A DNA stretch of 64,000 bases from Micromonospora antibiotica (GTDB lineage: Bacteria > Actinomycetota > Actinomycetes > Mycobacteriales > Micromonosporaceae). The position numbers and the translations under genes were made by a program. Numbering within the stretch: the stretch's first letter is position 1; the number at the start of each line of letters is the position of its first letter. Shown here one piece after another: positions 1 through 9,082 of this stretch. The stretch covers positions 1,009,672-1,073,671 of the forward strand of contig NZ_JAGFWR010000001.1 in NCBI RefSeq assembly GCF_017599305.1, in the 5' to 3' direction. Under the pieces are notes generated by a model. It searched no databases. It saw only the letters and a list, made by a program, of their open reading frames with translations, and was not told the DNA's origin.

Positions 1-134
1 TCGGGCGTAGAGTCGGTCATCTGAGCACTCGCGGTGCCTGCAGGTCCGAGACCAGCCGCCGGCCTTGGCGATGCCCGGACCGGTTGGCGAGCCGGCCGTA
101 GTCCGGCCTGCTGGGAGTTGTTCGAGGAGGACAC

Positions 135-1967
135 GTGAGGGTGGCGGACAGGACCGCTGAAGTGTCGGTCGATGACGCCGTCCGCGCCTCGGTGAGCTAC
201 GACCAGCTACGTGCCGGTGACGACGGCGTGTATTGGTTGGAGACCCGCCCCGACGCGGAGCAGGGGACGACGGTGACGGGCTGGCGGGCAAGCGATGGCA
301 AGCGTGATGTCAGTCCGAAGAATTTCGATGTCGGCAGCGGAGTGCACGCGTACGGAGGCGGATCGTTCGTTGTCGCCGAGGGAACGTTGTGGTGCGTCGG
401 CGGAGATCGCCTTTACCGGAGGCGCCCGCATGGCGACGAACTCGAATTGGTCGGTCACGGGTGCTTCGGTGATCTGACGATCGGTGACGGCGAGTTGCTG
501 GCCGTGCGGGAGTCGGAGCAGGGTGACCAGCTCGTGGCGGTGCCCCTCACCGGCGCTCCGCGGATGCGGACTCTGGTCTCGTCCCCGGCGTTTCTCGGCG
601 CGCCTCGGCCGGGCCCGGGTCGGTTGGCTTGGACCGCTTGGAGCGAGCACGACATGCCGTGGGATGCCTGCGAGGTGTGGACCGCCGCCTATTCGCCGCA
701 CGGTGAGGTCGAGAATCCCGTGAAGCTGGCCGGGGGTCCGGGGGAATCGGCGGTGGAGCCGCGATGGGGACCCGACGGAGCGTTGTACTTCGTGTCGGAC
801 CGCAGTGGTTGGTGGAACCTCTACCGGTGGGACGGCCTCACGGTGGAGGCGGTGGCACCGATCGCGGGCGAATGCGCTGCGGAGCCCTGGGAGTTGGGCT
901 ACGCGTCGTACGGCTTCCTCGACGACGGTCGGATCGTCGCGGTTGTGCAGGAGGGGCCGCGACACCGCCTTGTCGTCATCGAGCCCGACGGCACTGTCCG
1001 TCCGGTCGACCTGCCGTACACGTCGATCAAGCCGTACCTCGCCCTCCGAGGGACGACGGTGGCGTTGATCGGTTCGTCGCCGACCGCAGCCCCGCAGGTC
1101 GCGCTCGTAGACGTGGCTAATATCGATCCCCCTCAGGTGGAGGTGCTCGCCAGCCCGGAGCATGCCGCGCTCGACGGCGTGCGGGTATCCACGCCGACGG
1201 AGCTCCGCGTACGGGTGGCCGGTGGCCGGGAGGTCATTGCCCTGGTGTACGCGCCGACGAACTCGACTGCGGACTGGCTCGCACCAGTGATCGTTCGCGC
1301 GCATCCCGGGCCTACCGCCTCGTGTCTGCTGCGCCTGGACTGGCAGGCGCAGTTCTTCACCAGTCGTGGGTTCGCCGTCGTTGACGTCGACTATCTGGGT
1401 AGCACCGGGTACGGCCGGACGTTCCGGGAGTCGCTCTACGGACGGTGGGGCCTGGACGACGTCGACGACTGCGCTGCTGTGGCGGTGCACCTGCTATCGG
1501 CGGGGCGGGCGTTGCCGGGGCAGGTGTTCATCCGCGGTGCCAGCGCCGGCGGATACACCGCTCTGCACGCGGTGGCACAGGACGGCCCGTTCGCCGCTGC
1601 CACCGCCGTGTCGGCGATCGTGGATCCTGACCGGTGGGCGCGGACGGTGCCCCGGTTCCAGCGGGCGCACGCGATGCGGCTAAGCGGGGGTGCCGGTGCG
1701 GTCCGTGCCGCCGAGATCCAACGGCCGGTGCTGCTCATTCACGGCACTGCCGACGAGGTGGCCGAAGCCGATGATGTGCGGGAACTCGCCGAGGAGTTGA
1801 CGTCTCTCAGCATCGCGCCCAAGGTGTTGCTCCTTCCTGATGTCGGCCACTACGTGGCGTCGTCCCGTCGAGCGGGCGCGGCGTTGGAGGCGGAGTTGGC
1901 CCACTACCGCTCCGTGCTGGTGGATGCCGCCAACCATCAACAGGGGTTACACAGCGGCCAGCGGTAG
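135..1967 (+). CDS. S9 family prolyl oligopeptidase-like serine peptidase
   Basis: 610-aa peptidase of the S9 (prolyl oligopeptidase / acylaminoacyl peptidase) family. The N-terminal ~370 residues are beta-propeller-like, with repeats such as LYFVSDRSGWWNLYRW. The C-terminal part is an alpha/beta hydrolase with GASAGG (Ser470), HGTADE (Asp540) and GHY (His572), a complete triad in the expected order. GTG start with GAGGAGG at 124-130. No signal peptide is seen, so it is probably cytosolic. Its 3' end overlaps the convergent regulator by 21 bp. S9 peptidases remove leaders in some class III lanthipeptide clusters, so a role in maturing the neighbouring FxLD peptide is possible but only inferred. 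An in-frame TGA at 22-24 may end an upstream gene whose product cannot be identified. Confidence 0.9.
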   Translation: MRVADRTAEVSVDDAVRASVSYDQLRAGDDGVYWLETRPDAEQGTTVTGWRASDGKRDVSPKNFDVGSGVHAYGGGSFVVAEGTLWCVGGDRLYRRRPHGDELELVGHGCFGDLTIGDGELLAVRESEQGDQLVAVPLTGAPRMRTLVSSPAFLGAPRPGPGRLAWTAWSEHDMPWDACEVWTAAYSPHGEVENPVKLAGGPGESAVEPRWGPDGALYFVSDRSGWWNLYRWDGLTVEAVAPIAGECAAEPWELGYASYGFLDDGRIVAVVQEGPRHRLVVIEPDGTVRPVDLPYTSIKPYLALRGTTVALIGSSPTAAPQVALVDVANIDPPQVEVLASPEHAALDGVRVSTPTELRVRVAGGREVIALVYAPTNSTADWLAPVIVRAHPGPTASCLLRLDWQAQFFTSRGFAVVDVDYLGSTGYGRTFRESLYGRWGLDDVDDCAAVAVHLLSAGRALPGQVFIRGASAGGYTALHAVAQDGPFAAATAVSAIVDPDRWARTVPRFQRAHAMRLSGGAGAVRAAEIQRPVLLIHGTADEVAEADDVRELAEELTSLSIAPKVLLLPDVGHYVASSRRAGAALEAELAHYRSVLVDAANHQQGLHSGQR

Positions 1968-3320
1968 CCGATGATGCACGTACTCGCCGAACTCGCGAAC
2001 CTCCGGCTTGCACCGGTAGGGCTCGAGGTCGACCTGTACCTCGACGATGCGCTGCAGGCAGCGGTGTGAAGAGGTTCGTGCGGCGTAGTCGACTGCCTCG
2101 CGTGCGGTGGCGCAGGCCTCGTCGAGGCGTCCGGCGGCGACCAGCGAAGAGGCCAGGAGAGCCGTGTCAATGGCGAGTCGTCGGACATGAGTGGGGCTCA
2201 GAGCGGTGAGAGCGTCGCCCAGGTGCCGTTGGGTCTGCTGCGGCTGACCCAGGTCATGGAAGCAGTGGGCGATCTCGTCGGCGAGATACGCCGCATCGAA
2301 GTACCGGATCCAGGCCGGCTCGTCCTCGGGCTTGCTGCGGGCCAGCTGCTTCTCCGCGATGTCGAGGTGAAGCAGACAGTCGCCCTCGCGCCCGAGGCGG
2401 GCGTGCGTCCGCGCCACCACCGCGTGCAGCGTGGCTGCCACTGCGGGCGTCAACAGCGCTTCGCTTCCTCTTACCGCCGTCAACGCCATCCTTCGTGCCG
2501 GTTCGGGGTGGCCGCAGTGCAGGGCGAGATGGCCGATGTTCACGGCGAGCAGGTAGCTGCCGTACAAGCGGTCGCCAGCGGCTTCCGTCAGACGAAGAGC
2601 ACGAAGGTAGCGGCGCTGGGCGAGGCCATGGGCACCGGTGTCGACCGCCTGGTACCCGCAGAGCTCGAAGAACCCCGCCGCCAGGGTGTAGAGGTGCCGA
2701 CCGGCCGCCTCCGAGGCCGGCGGGCCGGCCAGTAGCCGGTTCAGCTCGCGTTCGACGTACCGCTGCACTTGGGCGTGGACTCGTCCGGCACCGTGGGTGT
2801 GATCCAACTGGCGGAACATCGCCAGGGCGGCCTCGGCGGAGTCTAGATCCTCTTCGCAGACCTGATCAGGTGAGCCGGCTCGGCCGGCCACGGACAGACG
2901 GGGTCCCGCTGAGGCGTTCAGCCAGCCCAGCGCGGCGCGGTCAAGAACGCCGGGTTGGAAGGGGACACGGACGACCATCTCCGCCACCCCGGCCATCTCC
3001 TCCCCTTGGGCGGCCAGCAGGGCGCCGGCGCGGGTAGGACCGCTCGGAAGAGTCGCCCGCCCACGTTCTTCCTCAAGAAGCGGTAGCAGGCGGACCAACG
3101 CCCCACCGGCCGCCAATGCCCTGTCGCATGCTTCAACGAACTCCCGGGACGGGAAACGGTCCGCTGTCTCGACCCGACGCACGAGATCAGAGCTGAACCG
3201 GATCATCGCGCCGAGACGCGCCTGTGAGAGCTTGGCCTGCTCCCGTAGCCGACGCAGCTCGGCACCGAAGAAGTGGCGCTCAGACAGGGACGGCTGGAGC
3301 GTCCGCGGGGTCTGGCCCAT
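1947..3320 (-). CDS. XRE-family transcriptional regulator with TPR-like C-terminal region
   Basis: 457-aa protein. Residues ~15-70 form a Cro/C1-type helix-turn-helix (RLREQAKLSQARLGAMI, then a recognition-helix region ending VETADRFPS). The remaining ~380 residues are Leu/Ala-rich and helical, like the TPR-type sensor half of large actinobacterial XRE regulators. The ATG at 3320 is chosen because GAGGAGG lies 7 nt upstream; an in-frame ATG 63 nt earlier has no such site. It is divergent from the methyltransferase-lanthipeptide operon, and a 9-bp-arm inverted repeat lies between them, so it probably regulates that operon (inference). The gene convergently overlaps the S9 peptidase. Confidence 0.85.
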   Translation of the reverse strand: MGQTPRTLQPSLSERHFFGAELRRLREQAKLSQARLGAMIRFSSDLVRRVETADRFPSREFVEACDRALAAGGALVRLLPLLEEERGRATLPSGPTRAGALLAAQGEEMAGVAEMVVRVPFQPGVLDRAALGWLNASAGPRLSVAGRAGSPDQVCEEDLDSAEAALAMFRQLDHTHGAGRVHAQVQRYVERELNRLLAGPPASEAAGRHLYTLAAGFFELCGYQAVDTGAHGLAQRRYLRALRLTEAAGDRLYGSYLLAVNIGHLALHCGHPEPARRMALTAVRGSEALLTPAVAATLHAVVARTHARLGREGDCLLHLDIAEKQLARSKPEDEPAWIRYFDAAYLADEIAHCFHDLGQPQQTQRHLGDALTALSPTHVRRLAIDTALLASSLVAAGRLDEACATAREAVDYAARTSSHRCLQRIVEVQVDLEPYRCKPEVREFGEYVHHRLPLAAV

Positions 3321-3776
3321 AGCACCGCCTCCTCTGGCTGCTTGCACCACCATGGCGGTGAGCAACATGGATATCGCGCACATAGGGTCACTCAGTGTTC
3401 AGCGCGGCGCAACCAAGAACACCGAGACGGGATAGATGCAGGAGTGGCGTACATGCGGACAACCACGTCGTCCGCATGGTGGGCATTCACTCCACGGGCT
3501 CGACGCGCGAGTGTGGAGACGGGCCGGGCTACTCGTCAGATCCGTCCCGGACTCGAACGAGCACGGGATGTCGCAGTGGAGCAGGAGACCGTTCCGCCCG
3601 TGATCCTGATGCACCGCGCCAGCAGGACGGAACCCTCGAGCGGCACTACATCGACTTCGGACTCCCCGGCGACTTGGCGAGTCCAGCGGCTTGACGCCCT
3701 GTTGAGCCCGACGAGAGCGGAACGGCGGGCCATCCGATCGGGAGGCCCTGATGGCAATGCGAAGGAGAACGGCCGA
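3321..3776. other. Divergent intergenic region upstream of the FxLD lanthipeptide operon
   Basis: 456 bp without a convincing gene. The methyltransferase frame stays open upstream, but the best ribosome site (GAAGGAG at 3761-3767) points to the ATG at 3777. The region holds a perfect 9-bp inverted repeat at 3452-3478 and presumably the promoters for both divergent units. Confidence 0.6.
3452..3478. promoter_or_regulatory. Inverted repeat, candidate operator
   Basis: CATGCGGAC (3452-3460), a 9-nt spacer, then its exact reverse complement GTCCGCATG (3470-3478). Centre-to-centre spacing is 18 bp, close to two helical turns, as expected for a dimeric HTH site. It lies between the XRE regulator and the operon it faces. 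Function is inferred. Confidence 0.45.
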
Positions 3777-5018
3777 ATGAGTGTCGACACGGCGAACGGC
3801 GAGGACCTGCACACCGCGATGGTCGATCAGCTCGTCGCTGATCATGCCGAGAAGGGACTGGTCATGCGGCCCGAGGTGGAGGCGGCGCTACGGTCCGTGC
3901 CCCGCCATCTCTTCACTCCGGATGCCGCGTTGGCAGAGGCGTACCGGGCCGACCAAGCCGTGGTGACCAAGCGGATCGGCGACGAGGCGGTCAGTTCGGT
4001 GTCGGCGCCGTGGCTCATCGCCGAGATGCTCGGCCAGGCCGCAGACGCCGTCGACGGCGGGCTGGCCGGCCGGCACGTCCTGGAGATCGGCTCCGGCGGA
4101 TACAACGCGGCGCTGCTGCGCGAACTGGTAGGCCCGTCGGGATCGGTCACGACCGTTGACATCGATCGCGAGGTGACCGACCGGGCCACCGCCTGCCTCA
4201 CCGCTGCGGGTTACGACGACGTGGTCGTGGTGTGCGCCGACGCCGAGCAACCGGTCAATCCGGGCCGCCGATACGACCTGATCATCGTCACGGTCGGCGC
4301 CTGGGACATCCCGCCGGCTTGGACCGCGCAGCTCGCCGAGAACGGAACGCTGGTCGTACCGCTACGGACGTTCGGGATGACCCGCTCGTGGGCGATGCGT
4401 CGGACCGGGGACCGGCTGGTCAGTCACAGCCAGCGGTTGTGCGGGTTCGTGTCGATGCAGGGCGCCGGGGCACATGAGGTGCGGTACGTCGACGTCGCTG
4501 ACGGGGTTCACCTGCGGCTGGACGAGGACCAGCAGGTCGACCGCCATGCCGTCGGTGAGCTGTTGGCGCAGCCGCAAACGCAGGCATGGGCCGGGGTGAG
4601 CCTGCCCCCTCGTACCGTCCTGGCCGACCTCGACCTGTGGCTGGCGTCCCGCATCACCGATGCGGGACAGCAGTTCGTCGTTCTCACGGCTCAGCAGGAG
4701 GCCGTCGATGCAGGTGTCGTCGCCCCGGCATGGCGCTTCGGCACGCCGGCCGCCCTCGACAACGCCGCGTTCTGCTACCGCTCGACGCTGCGCTGGGACG
4801 ACGACGACATGTTCGACCTCGGCGCCTGTGCACATGGGCCCGACGCCGCGTCGGCGACCGGTCGGATGGTCGGACAGATGCGCGCGTGGCTGGATTCGGG
4901 CAGCCCGTCACCGGTGCTGCACGTCCTGCCCGCTGATACTCCCGACGGCGACCTGCCGGCCGGGACGGTGCTGGACAAGCGGCACAGCCGCTTCGTCCTC
5001 ACCCTCACCCCCGCATAG
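3777..5018 (+). CDS. FxLD-system lanthipeptide methyltransferase (PIMT-like)
   Basis: 413-aa SAM-dependent O-methyltransferase related to protein-L-isoaspartate methyltransferase. Residues ~1-210 are the PIMT-like fold, with motif I LEIGSGGYNAALL at ~102-114. The C-terminal ~200 residues are the extension typical of the FxLD lanthipeptide family. Characterised relatives (OlvSA type) methylate an Asp side chain of the modified peptide, which cyclises to aspartimide and opens to isoaspartate. The ATG is chosen for GAAGGAG 9 nt upstream. Only 12 nt separate it from the precursor gene, so the two are co-transcribed. It presumably acts after LanB/LanC on Asp-Gly sites of the precursor (inference). 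Confidence 0.9.
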   Translation: MSVDTANGEDLHTAMVDQLVADHAEKGLVMRPEVEAALRSVPRHLFTPDAALAEAYRADQAVVTKRIGDEAVSSVSAPWLIAEMLGQAADAVDGGLAGRHVLEIGSGGYNAALLRELVGPSGSVTTVDIDREVTDRATACLTAAGYDDVVVVCADAEQPVNPGRRYDLIIVTVGAWDIPPAWTAQLAENGTLVVPLRTFGMTRSWAMRRTGDRLVSHSQRLCGFVSMQGAGAHEVRYVDVADGVHLRLDEDQQVDRHAVGELLAQPQTQAWAGVSLPPRTVLADLDLWLASRITDAGQQFVVLTAQQEAVDAGVVAPAWRFGTPAALDNAAFCYRSTLRWDDDDMFDLGACAHGPDAASATGRMVGQMRAWLDSGSPSPVLHVLPADTPDGDLPAGTVLDKRHSRFVLTLTPA

Positions 5019-5030
5019 AAGGGAACGCAC

Positions 5031-5186
5031 ATGAACGACACCGACACCTCGGAGTTCGCCCTGGACGTCAGCCTGGTCGACGCCGGCCCCACCGCGGGCG
5101 GCTACGCCACCGCCACCGACGACGGGTGCGGCTCCGGCAACACCGGCTCCAACGCCTGCACCACGAAGTGCGACGGCGGCAACTGA
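5031..5186 (+). CDS. FxLD family class I lanthipeptide precursor
   Basis: 51-aa peptide beginning MNDTDTSEFALDVSLVDAG, with the diagnostic FxLD leader motif as F9-A10-L11-D12. The C-terminal core carries Cys33, Cys43 and Cys47, several Ser/Thr (T27, T29, S35, T38, S40, T44, T45) and two Asp-Gly pairs (D31-G32, D48-G49). Up to three (methyl)lanthionine rings are possible. The Asp-Gly pairs are the natural candidates for aspartimide/isoaspartate formation by the upstream methyltransferase. The leader-core border is unproven; G23-G24 before Y25 is one candidate. Ribosome site GAAGGGA is 8 nt upstream of the ATG. A strong hairpin follows the stop codon. Confidence 0.93.
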   Translation: MNDTDTSEFALDVSLVDAGPTAGGYATATDDGCGSGNTGSNACTTKCDGGN

Positions 5187-5206
5187 CCCTTCCGTTCTCT
5201 CACGAT

Positions 5207-5235
5207 CGGGCCCGGCGTCGCGTGCGCCGGGCCCG
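5207..5235 (+). terminator. Hairpin between precursor and dehydratase (attenuator-like)
   Basis: A perfect 11-bp GC stem (CGGGCCCGGCG / CGCCGGGCCCG) with a 7-nt loop at 5218-5224, 20 nt after the precursor stop. There is no T-run. Its place between lanA and lanB fits partial termination or transcript stabilisation that lets precursor exceed enzyme. Confidence 0.6.
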
Positions 5236-5253
5236 TCGATTCGGTGGTGCATC

Positions 5254-8004
5254 ATGGTTCCCGCAGCTGGTGCGGCGCTGATCAGAGTCGCCGCCTACCC
5301 CGGGGGCCTCGTTCTGCCTCCCTGGCCCGACATCGCCCATGGTCATCCGGATCAGTGGCGCGGGTGGCTGGACAAGACGTGGGCGCTGCCCGGGTTCGCG
5401 ACAGCCGTCACCGGCGCGGCACCGCAGTTGGCCGACCAGATCCAACGCACGCTGAGCGGGGAGCCGATGTCCCAGCAGCGACTACGACGCCTGGTGCAGT
5501 CAGCGGTCCGGTACCTGCTGCGCTGGACCACCCGGGCGACCCCGTTCGGCACGTTCGCTGGTATCGCCCCGGTCCAGTTCGGCGCTCGCGCAGCGGTCCA
5601 CCTGGGCGAGGCCCACCGTGCGGTTTCCCGCCCCGATGGCCAGGTCATCGCCGAGCACACCGCGCGGGCCGAACAGGATCTGGCGACCCTGCGCACCGTC
5701 GCGGTGGTGACGAACTCGCTGGGATACCGGCGTGGCGACAGGTGGGTGCTGCCCTGCGCCCACGCCAGCGGCGATCGGCGGTGGGACGTCGAGGTCCGCC
5801 TGACCAGCCCGATCCGGGCCGCGATCCAGGCGGCGCGGTCCCCGGTCAGGTTCGCCGACCTCGCCGAGACGATCGCTGTACCCGCCAGCATCGCCGACGC
5901 CGAGCGGCTGCTGGCCGACCTGCTTCACACCGGGGTGCTGCTCTCGGCCCTACGCCCACCCATGACCGACACCGATCCGACCGCACACCTCACCCACCAT
6001 TACGCCATCCCGGAACCGGGCAACCGAGTCGCCGTCGATCTCCGCGCCGACATCGCCGTGACCCTGCCCCCGCCGGTCCTGCACGAGGCGGAGCGGGCCG
6101 CGTCGACGCTCGTGACGCTAGCGCCACCGCCTACCCCTGGATGGGCCGAGTACCACAGCGCGTTCATCGAGCGATGGGGTCCAGGAGCGGCTGTTCCCAT
6201 CCGTGAGGTGCTGAACGTGCTGGGCTTTCCGGCCGGCTACCGGGGATCCACTCGCCGCGCCCCAGCGCTGTTCACCGCCCGCGACCGGCTGCTCGGACAG
6301 CTCGCGCAGCAGGCCGCACTCGACGGCTGCGCCGAAGTAGTAGTCGACGACGCGCTGATCGACCGGCTACACGGGGATGACGACCGGGCGCCGATCCCGC
6401 ACACCGAACTGCGGTTCAGCCTCGCCGCCGATACCCTGCACGGTCTGGACCGAGGCGCGTTCACCCTGACGGTGCTCAGCGGGTCCCGCCACGCCGGGGT
6501 CGCTGCGGCCCGGTTCCTGCACCTGCTCACCCCTGCCGAACTCGCCCGATTCCAACAGGTCTACCGGCATCTGCCGACCGCCCTGCCCGGCGCGGCCCCG
6601 CTGCAACTGTCCGGACCGCCCCTTGACGCCCGTCTCACCGCAGTCGCCCGGACGCCCGAGCTGCTGCCCGTTCTTCCTGTCGGTGACTACCACCCGGCAC
6701 CGCCGTACACGATCGAGGACCTGGCGGTTACTGGCGACGGACGTCGGTTGTGGCTGGTGGCGGTGGCCACCGGTCAGCCTGTCGAACCGCTGCTGTTCAA
6801 CAGCGTGCTGCTGCCCGCGCTGCAACAGCCGATAATGAGGTTCCTAACCGAGATCTGGACCGCGTGGACGGCACCGTGCAGCCGGTTCGACTGGGGACAC
6901 GCCAGCGGCCTGCCGTTCCTACCTCGCCTGCGGCGCGGGCGGACCATCGTGCACCCAGCCCGCTGGATCATCGACTCCACTGCGCTTCACGCTTCGAGCA
7001 CGCCTTGGCCGCAGTGGCGCGACGCCTGGCAGCGACACCGCCACCAGCGACACATCCCGCAGCAGGTCCTGGTCGGCGACGATGACATTCGCCTCCGCCT
7101 TGACCTGGACAACCACACGCACCTGGCGGTGCTACGCGACCAGCTCGCCCGACATCCCCGCACCGTGATCACGGAGGCTCCAGGGACAGCGGGCTGGATC
7201 AACGATCGCCCCGCCGAACTCCTGCTCACCCTCGCCCACCCAGCGCCCGCCACCCGACCGGCCCGACCAGCCCGAACCGCAACCACTGTTCAGCACTGGC
7301 CAGGGCGGTCACGGTGGCTGGAGGCACACCTCCACGGTCGGCTGGACGACATCCTGACGGACCTCGCCAGCCGCTCCGCCGATCACCTCCCAGCCGGCTG
7401 GTGGTTCCTGAGGTATCCGCACCCCGAACCGCACCTACGGCTGCGCATCCCGCTTCCCGACACCGACGGGATCGCCGACATCGCCCGCCACCTCGCCGGC
7501 TGGGTGCGGCACATGCACGATGACGCCCTCGTACATGACTACAGCCTGCACCCCTACCGCCCGGAAACCCGCCACGGCGCCGCAGCGACCCTCACCACCG
7601 CCGAACGGGTGTTCGCCGCCGACTCCCGCGCCACCCTGCACAGGCTCACCGGCGACCGACAGGCCGTCACCGCCGCCGGAATGATCGCCATCGCCGACAG
7701 CTTCACCGGCGACGGCCCCCGCTGGCTCACCACCCACGTCCCTCACCGGACCGGACCCCGCCTCGACCCCGCCCAGCTCGAACATGCCCGACGCCCAGTA
7801 CATGACGAGCGGCTCGTGGCAGCGCTGGCCACCTATCGATCGATGGTCGTCAGTGAAGGACTCAATGCCGACGAGGTGCTGGGTGACCTGCTGCACCTGC
7901 ATCACGCCCGCATGATCGGCGTCGACCTCGCCTCCGAACGGCACTGTCTGCGGCTGGCCCGAACCATCGCCCTCACCGGCATCATCGGCGGGCGTAAACC
8001 GTGA
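5254..8004 (+). CDS. lanB: Lantibiotic dehydratase, full length (LanB)
   Basis: 916-aa class I dehydratase. It uses glutamyl-tRNA to glutamylate Ser/Thr of the precursor, then eliminates glutamate to give Dha/Dhb. The N-terminal glutamylation domain contains the conserved RWTTRATPFGTFAG (residues 90-103). The C-terminal elimination domain (SpaB_C type, ~670-905) has WWFLRYPHPEPHLRLRI near residue 715. The length matches fused LanB enzymes. ATG start with a weak GGTGG upstream, and the gene follows the hairpin. The stop overlaps the lanC start by 4 bp (GTGA), indicating translational coupling. Confidence 0.95.
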   Translation: MVPAAGAALIRVAAYPGGLVLPPWPDIAHGHPDQWRGWLDKTWALPGFATAVTGAAPQLADQIQRTLSGEPMSQQRLRRLVQSAVRYLLRWTTRATPFGTFAGIAPVQFGARAAVHLGEAHRAVSRPDGQVIAEHTARAEQDLATLRTVAVVTNSLGYRRGDRWVLPCAHASGDRRWDVEVRLTSPIRAAIQAARSPVRFADLAETIAVPASIADAERLLADLLHTGVLLSALRPPMTDTDPTAHLTHHYAIPEPGNRVAVDLRADIAVTLPPPVLHEAERAASTLVTLAPPPTPGWAEYHSAFIERWGPGAAVPIREVLNVLGFPAGYRGSTRRAPALFTARDRLLGQLAQQAALDGCAEVVVDDALIDRLHGDDDRAPIPHTELRFSLAADTLHGLDRGAFTLTVLSGSRHAGVAAARFLHLLTPAELARFQQVYRHLPTALPGAAPLQLSGPPLDARLTAVARTPELLPVLPVGDYHPAPPYTIEDLAVTGDGRRLWLVAVATGQPVEPLLFNSVLLPALQQPIMRFLTEIWTAWTAPCSRFDWGHASGLPFLPRLRRGRTIVHPARWIIDSTALHASSTPWPQWRDAWQRHRHQRHIPQQVLVGDDDIRLRLDLDNHTHLAVLRDQLARHPRTVITEAPGTAGWINDRPAELLLTLAHPAPATRPARPARTATTVQHWPGRSRWLEAHLHGRLDDILTDLASRSADHLPAGWWFLRYPHPEPHLRLRIPLPDTDGIADIARHLAGWVRHMHDDALVHDYSLHPYRPETRHGAAATLTTAERVFAADSRATLHRLTGDRQAVTAAGMIAIADSFTGDGPRWLTTHVPHRTGPRLDPAQLEHARRPVHDERLVAALATYRSMVVSEGLNADEVLGDLLHLHHARMIGVDLASERHCLRLARTIALTGIIGGRKP

Positions 8005-9071
8005 CCGCAGGGCAGTCCCTCGCCGACGGCGCGGCCGGCATCGCCCTGCTGCACCTGGAAACCAGCAACTGGCCCGCGGCGTACGGGGCACTGCGCGACG
8101 CCACCGCCGGTGGCCTGAGCATCGCCGACGGGGCCAGCCTCTTCTACGGCGCTCCCGCGCTCGCGTTCGTCCTCGCCACCACAGACCACCCAGGGCTCAC
8201 TCAGGCACGAGCGGCCACCGCCGACGGCACCGCCACGGTGACCCGCCGACGGCTCGACGCCGCCCACCGCCGCATCGACCGGCACGAGCAGCCGCACTAC
8301 ACCGAGTACGACCTCATCCGCGGGCTGACCGGGCTCGGGGTCGTTCTACGCCGGCTCGGCGATCACGACCTGCTCCGCCACGTCTTGGACTACCTCGTCC
8401 GGCTCACCGAACCGCTCGGCGAGCTGCCCGGCTGGTGGTGCCGGAACGACCCCGAACGCCGCCAGCCACCGTCCGTCGGCGGTCACGCGAACTTCGGCAT
8501 GGCCCACGGCATCACGGGTCCGCTGGCACTGCTCGCCCTCACCCTCCGCGATGGCATCACCGTCGCCGGACACGCCACGGCGATCAGCCGCATCAGCCGA
8601 TGGCTGGATGCCTGGCAGCAGCACACCGACGGTGCGATCTGGTGGCCGCAGACCATCACCCTCACCGACCAACGCCGCGCAACACCGGCCCAGCGAACCC
8701 CGCTGCGGCCGTCGTGGTGCTACGGCACCCCCGGCATCGCCCGCGCCCAGCAACTCGCCGCACAAGCCCTGCACGACACCGCACGCCAGCGCCTCGCCGA
8801 GACCGCCTTCACCACCTGCGTCACCGACCCCGAACAGCTTCGACGGCTCACCGACCGAAGCCTGTGCCACGGCACCGCCGGACTGGTAGCTACCGCCCGC
8901 CGGGTCGCTTCCGATGCCCTCACCTTGATACCCCTGGCTGCCGTAGAAGATCTCCACCGACAGACCGCCCCCACCACCAACGAGCCCGAAGGGCTGCTCG
9001 ACGGCAGGGCAGGCGCCGACCTCGTCACCGCCGTCGCCACCGCCTGGGACGCCTGTCTCCTCCTCACCTGA
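8001..9071 (+). CDS. lanC: Lanthionine synthetase C-like cyclase (LanC)
   Basis: 356-aa zinc cyclase that adds Cys thiols to Dha/Dhb to close the lanthionine rings. Zinc ligands are visible as Cys240 in SWCYGTPG and Cys289-His290 in LCHGTAG. The conserved glycine-rich segment MAHGITGPLALL lies upstream. It is somewhat shorter than NisC (~414 aa), as is usual in actinobacteria. GTG start overlaps the lanB stop by 4 bp. Confidence 0.93.
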   Translation: MTAGQSLADGAAGIALLHLETSNWPAAYGALRDATAGGLSIADGASLFYGAPALAFVLATTDHPGLTQARAATADGTATVTRRRLDAAHRRIDRHEQPHYTEYDLIRGLTGLGVVLRRLGDHDLLRHVLDYLVRLTEPLGELPGWWCRNDPERRQPPSVGGHANFGMAHGITGPLALLALTLRDGITVAGHATAISRISRWLDAWQQHTDGAIWWPQTITLTDQRRATPAQRTPLRPSWCYGTPGIARAQQLAAQALHDTARQRLAETAFTTCVTDPEQLRRLTDRSLCHGTAGLVATARRVASDALTLIPLAAVEDLHRQTAPTTNEPEGLLDGRAGADLVTAVATAWDACLLLT

Positions 9072-9082
9072 AAGAGCCACCC

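Noticed and set aside
207..1490. 427-aa minus-strand open frame opposite the S9 peptidase
   Set aside because: Arg/His-rich shadow of a clear coding gene; no domain or ribosome site.
3273..3776. Upstream extension of the methyltransferase by 168 residues
   Set aside because: The frame is open, but the extension is Arg/Thr/Ser-rich without family resemblance and the GAAGGAG site fixes the start at 3777.
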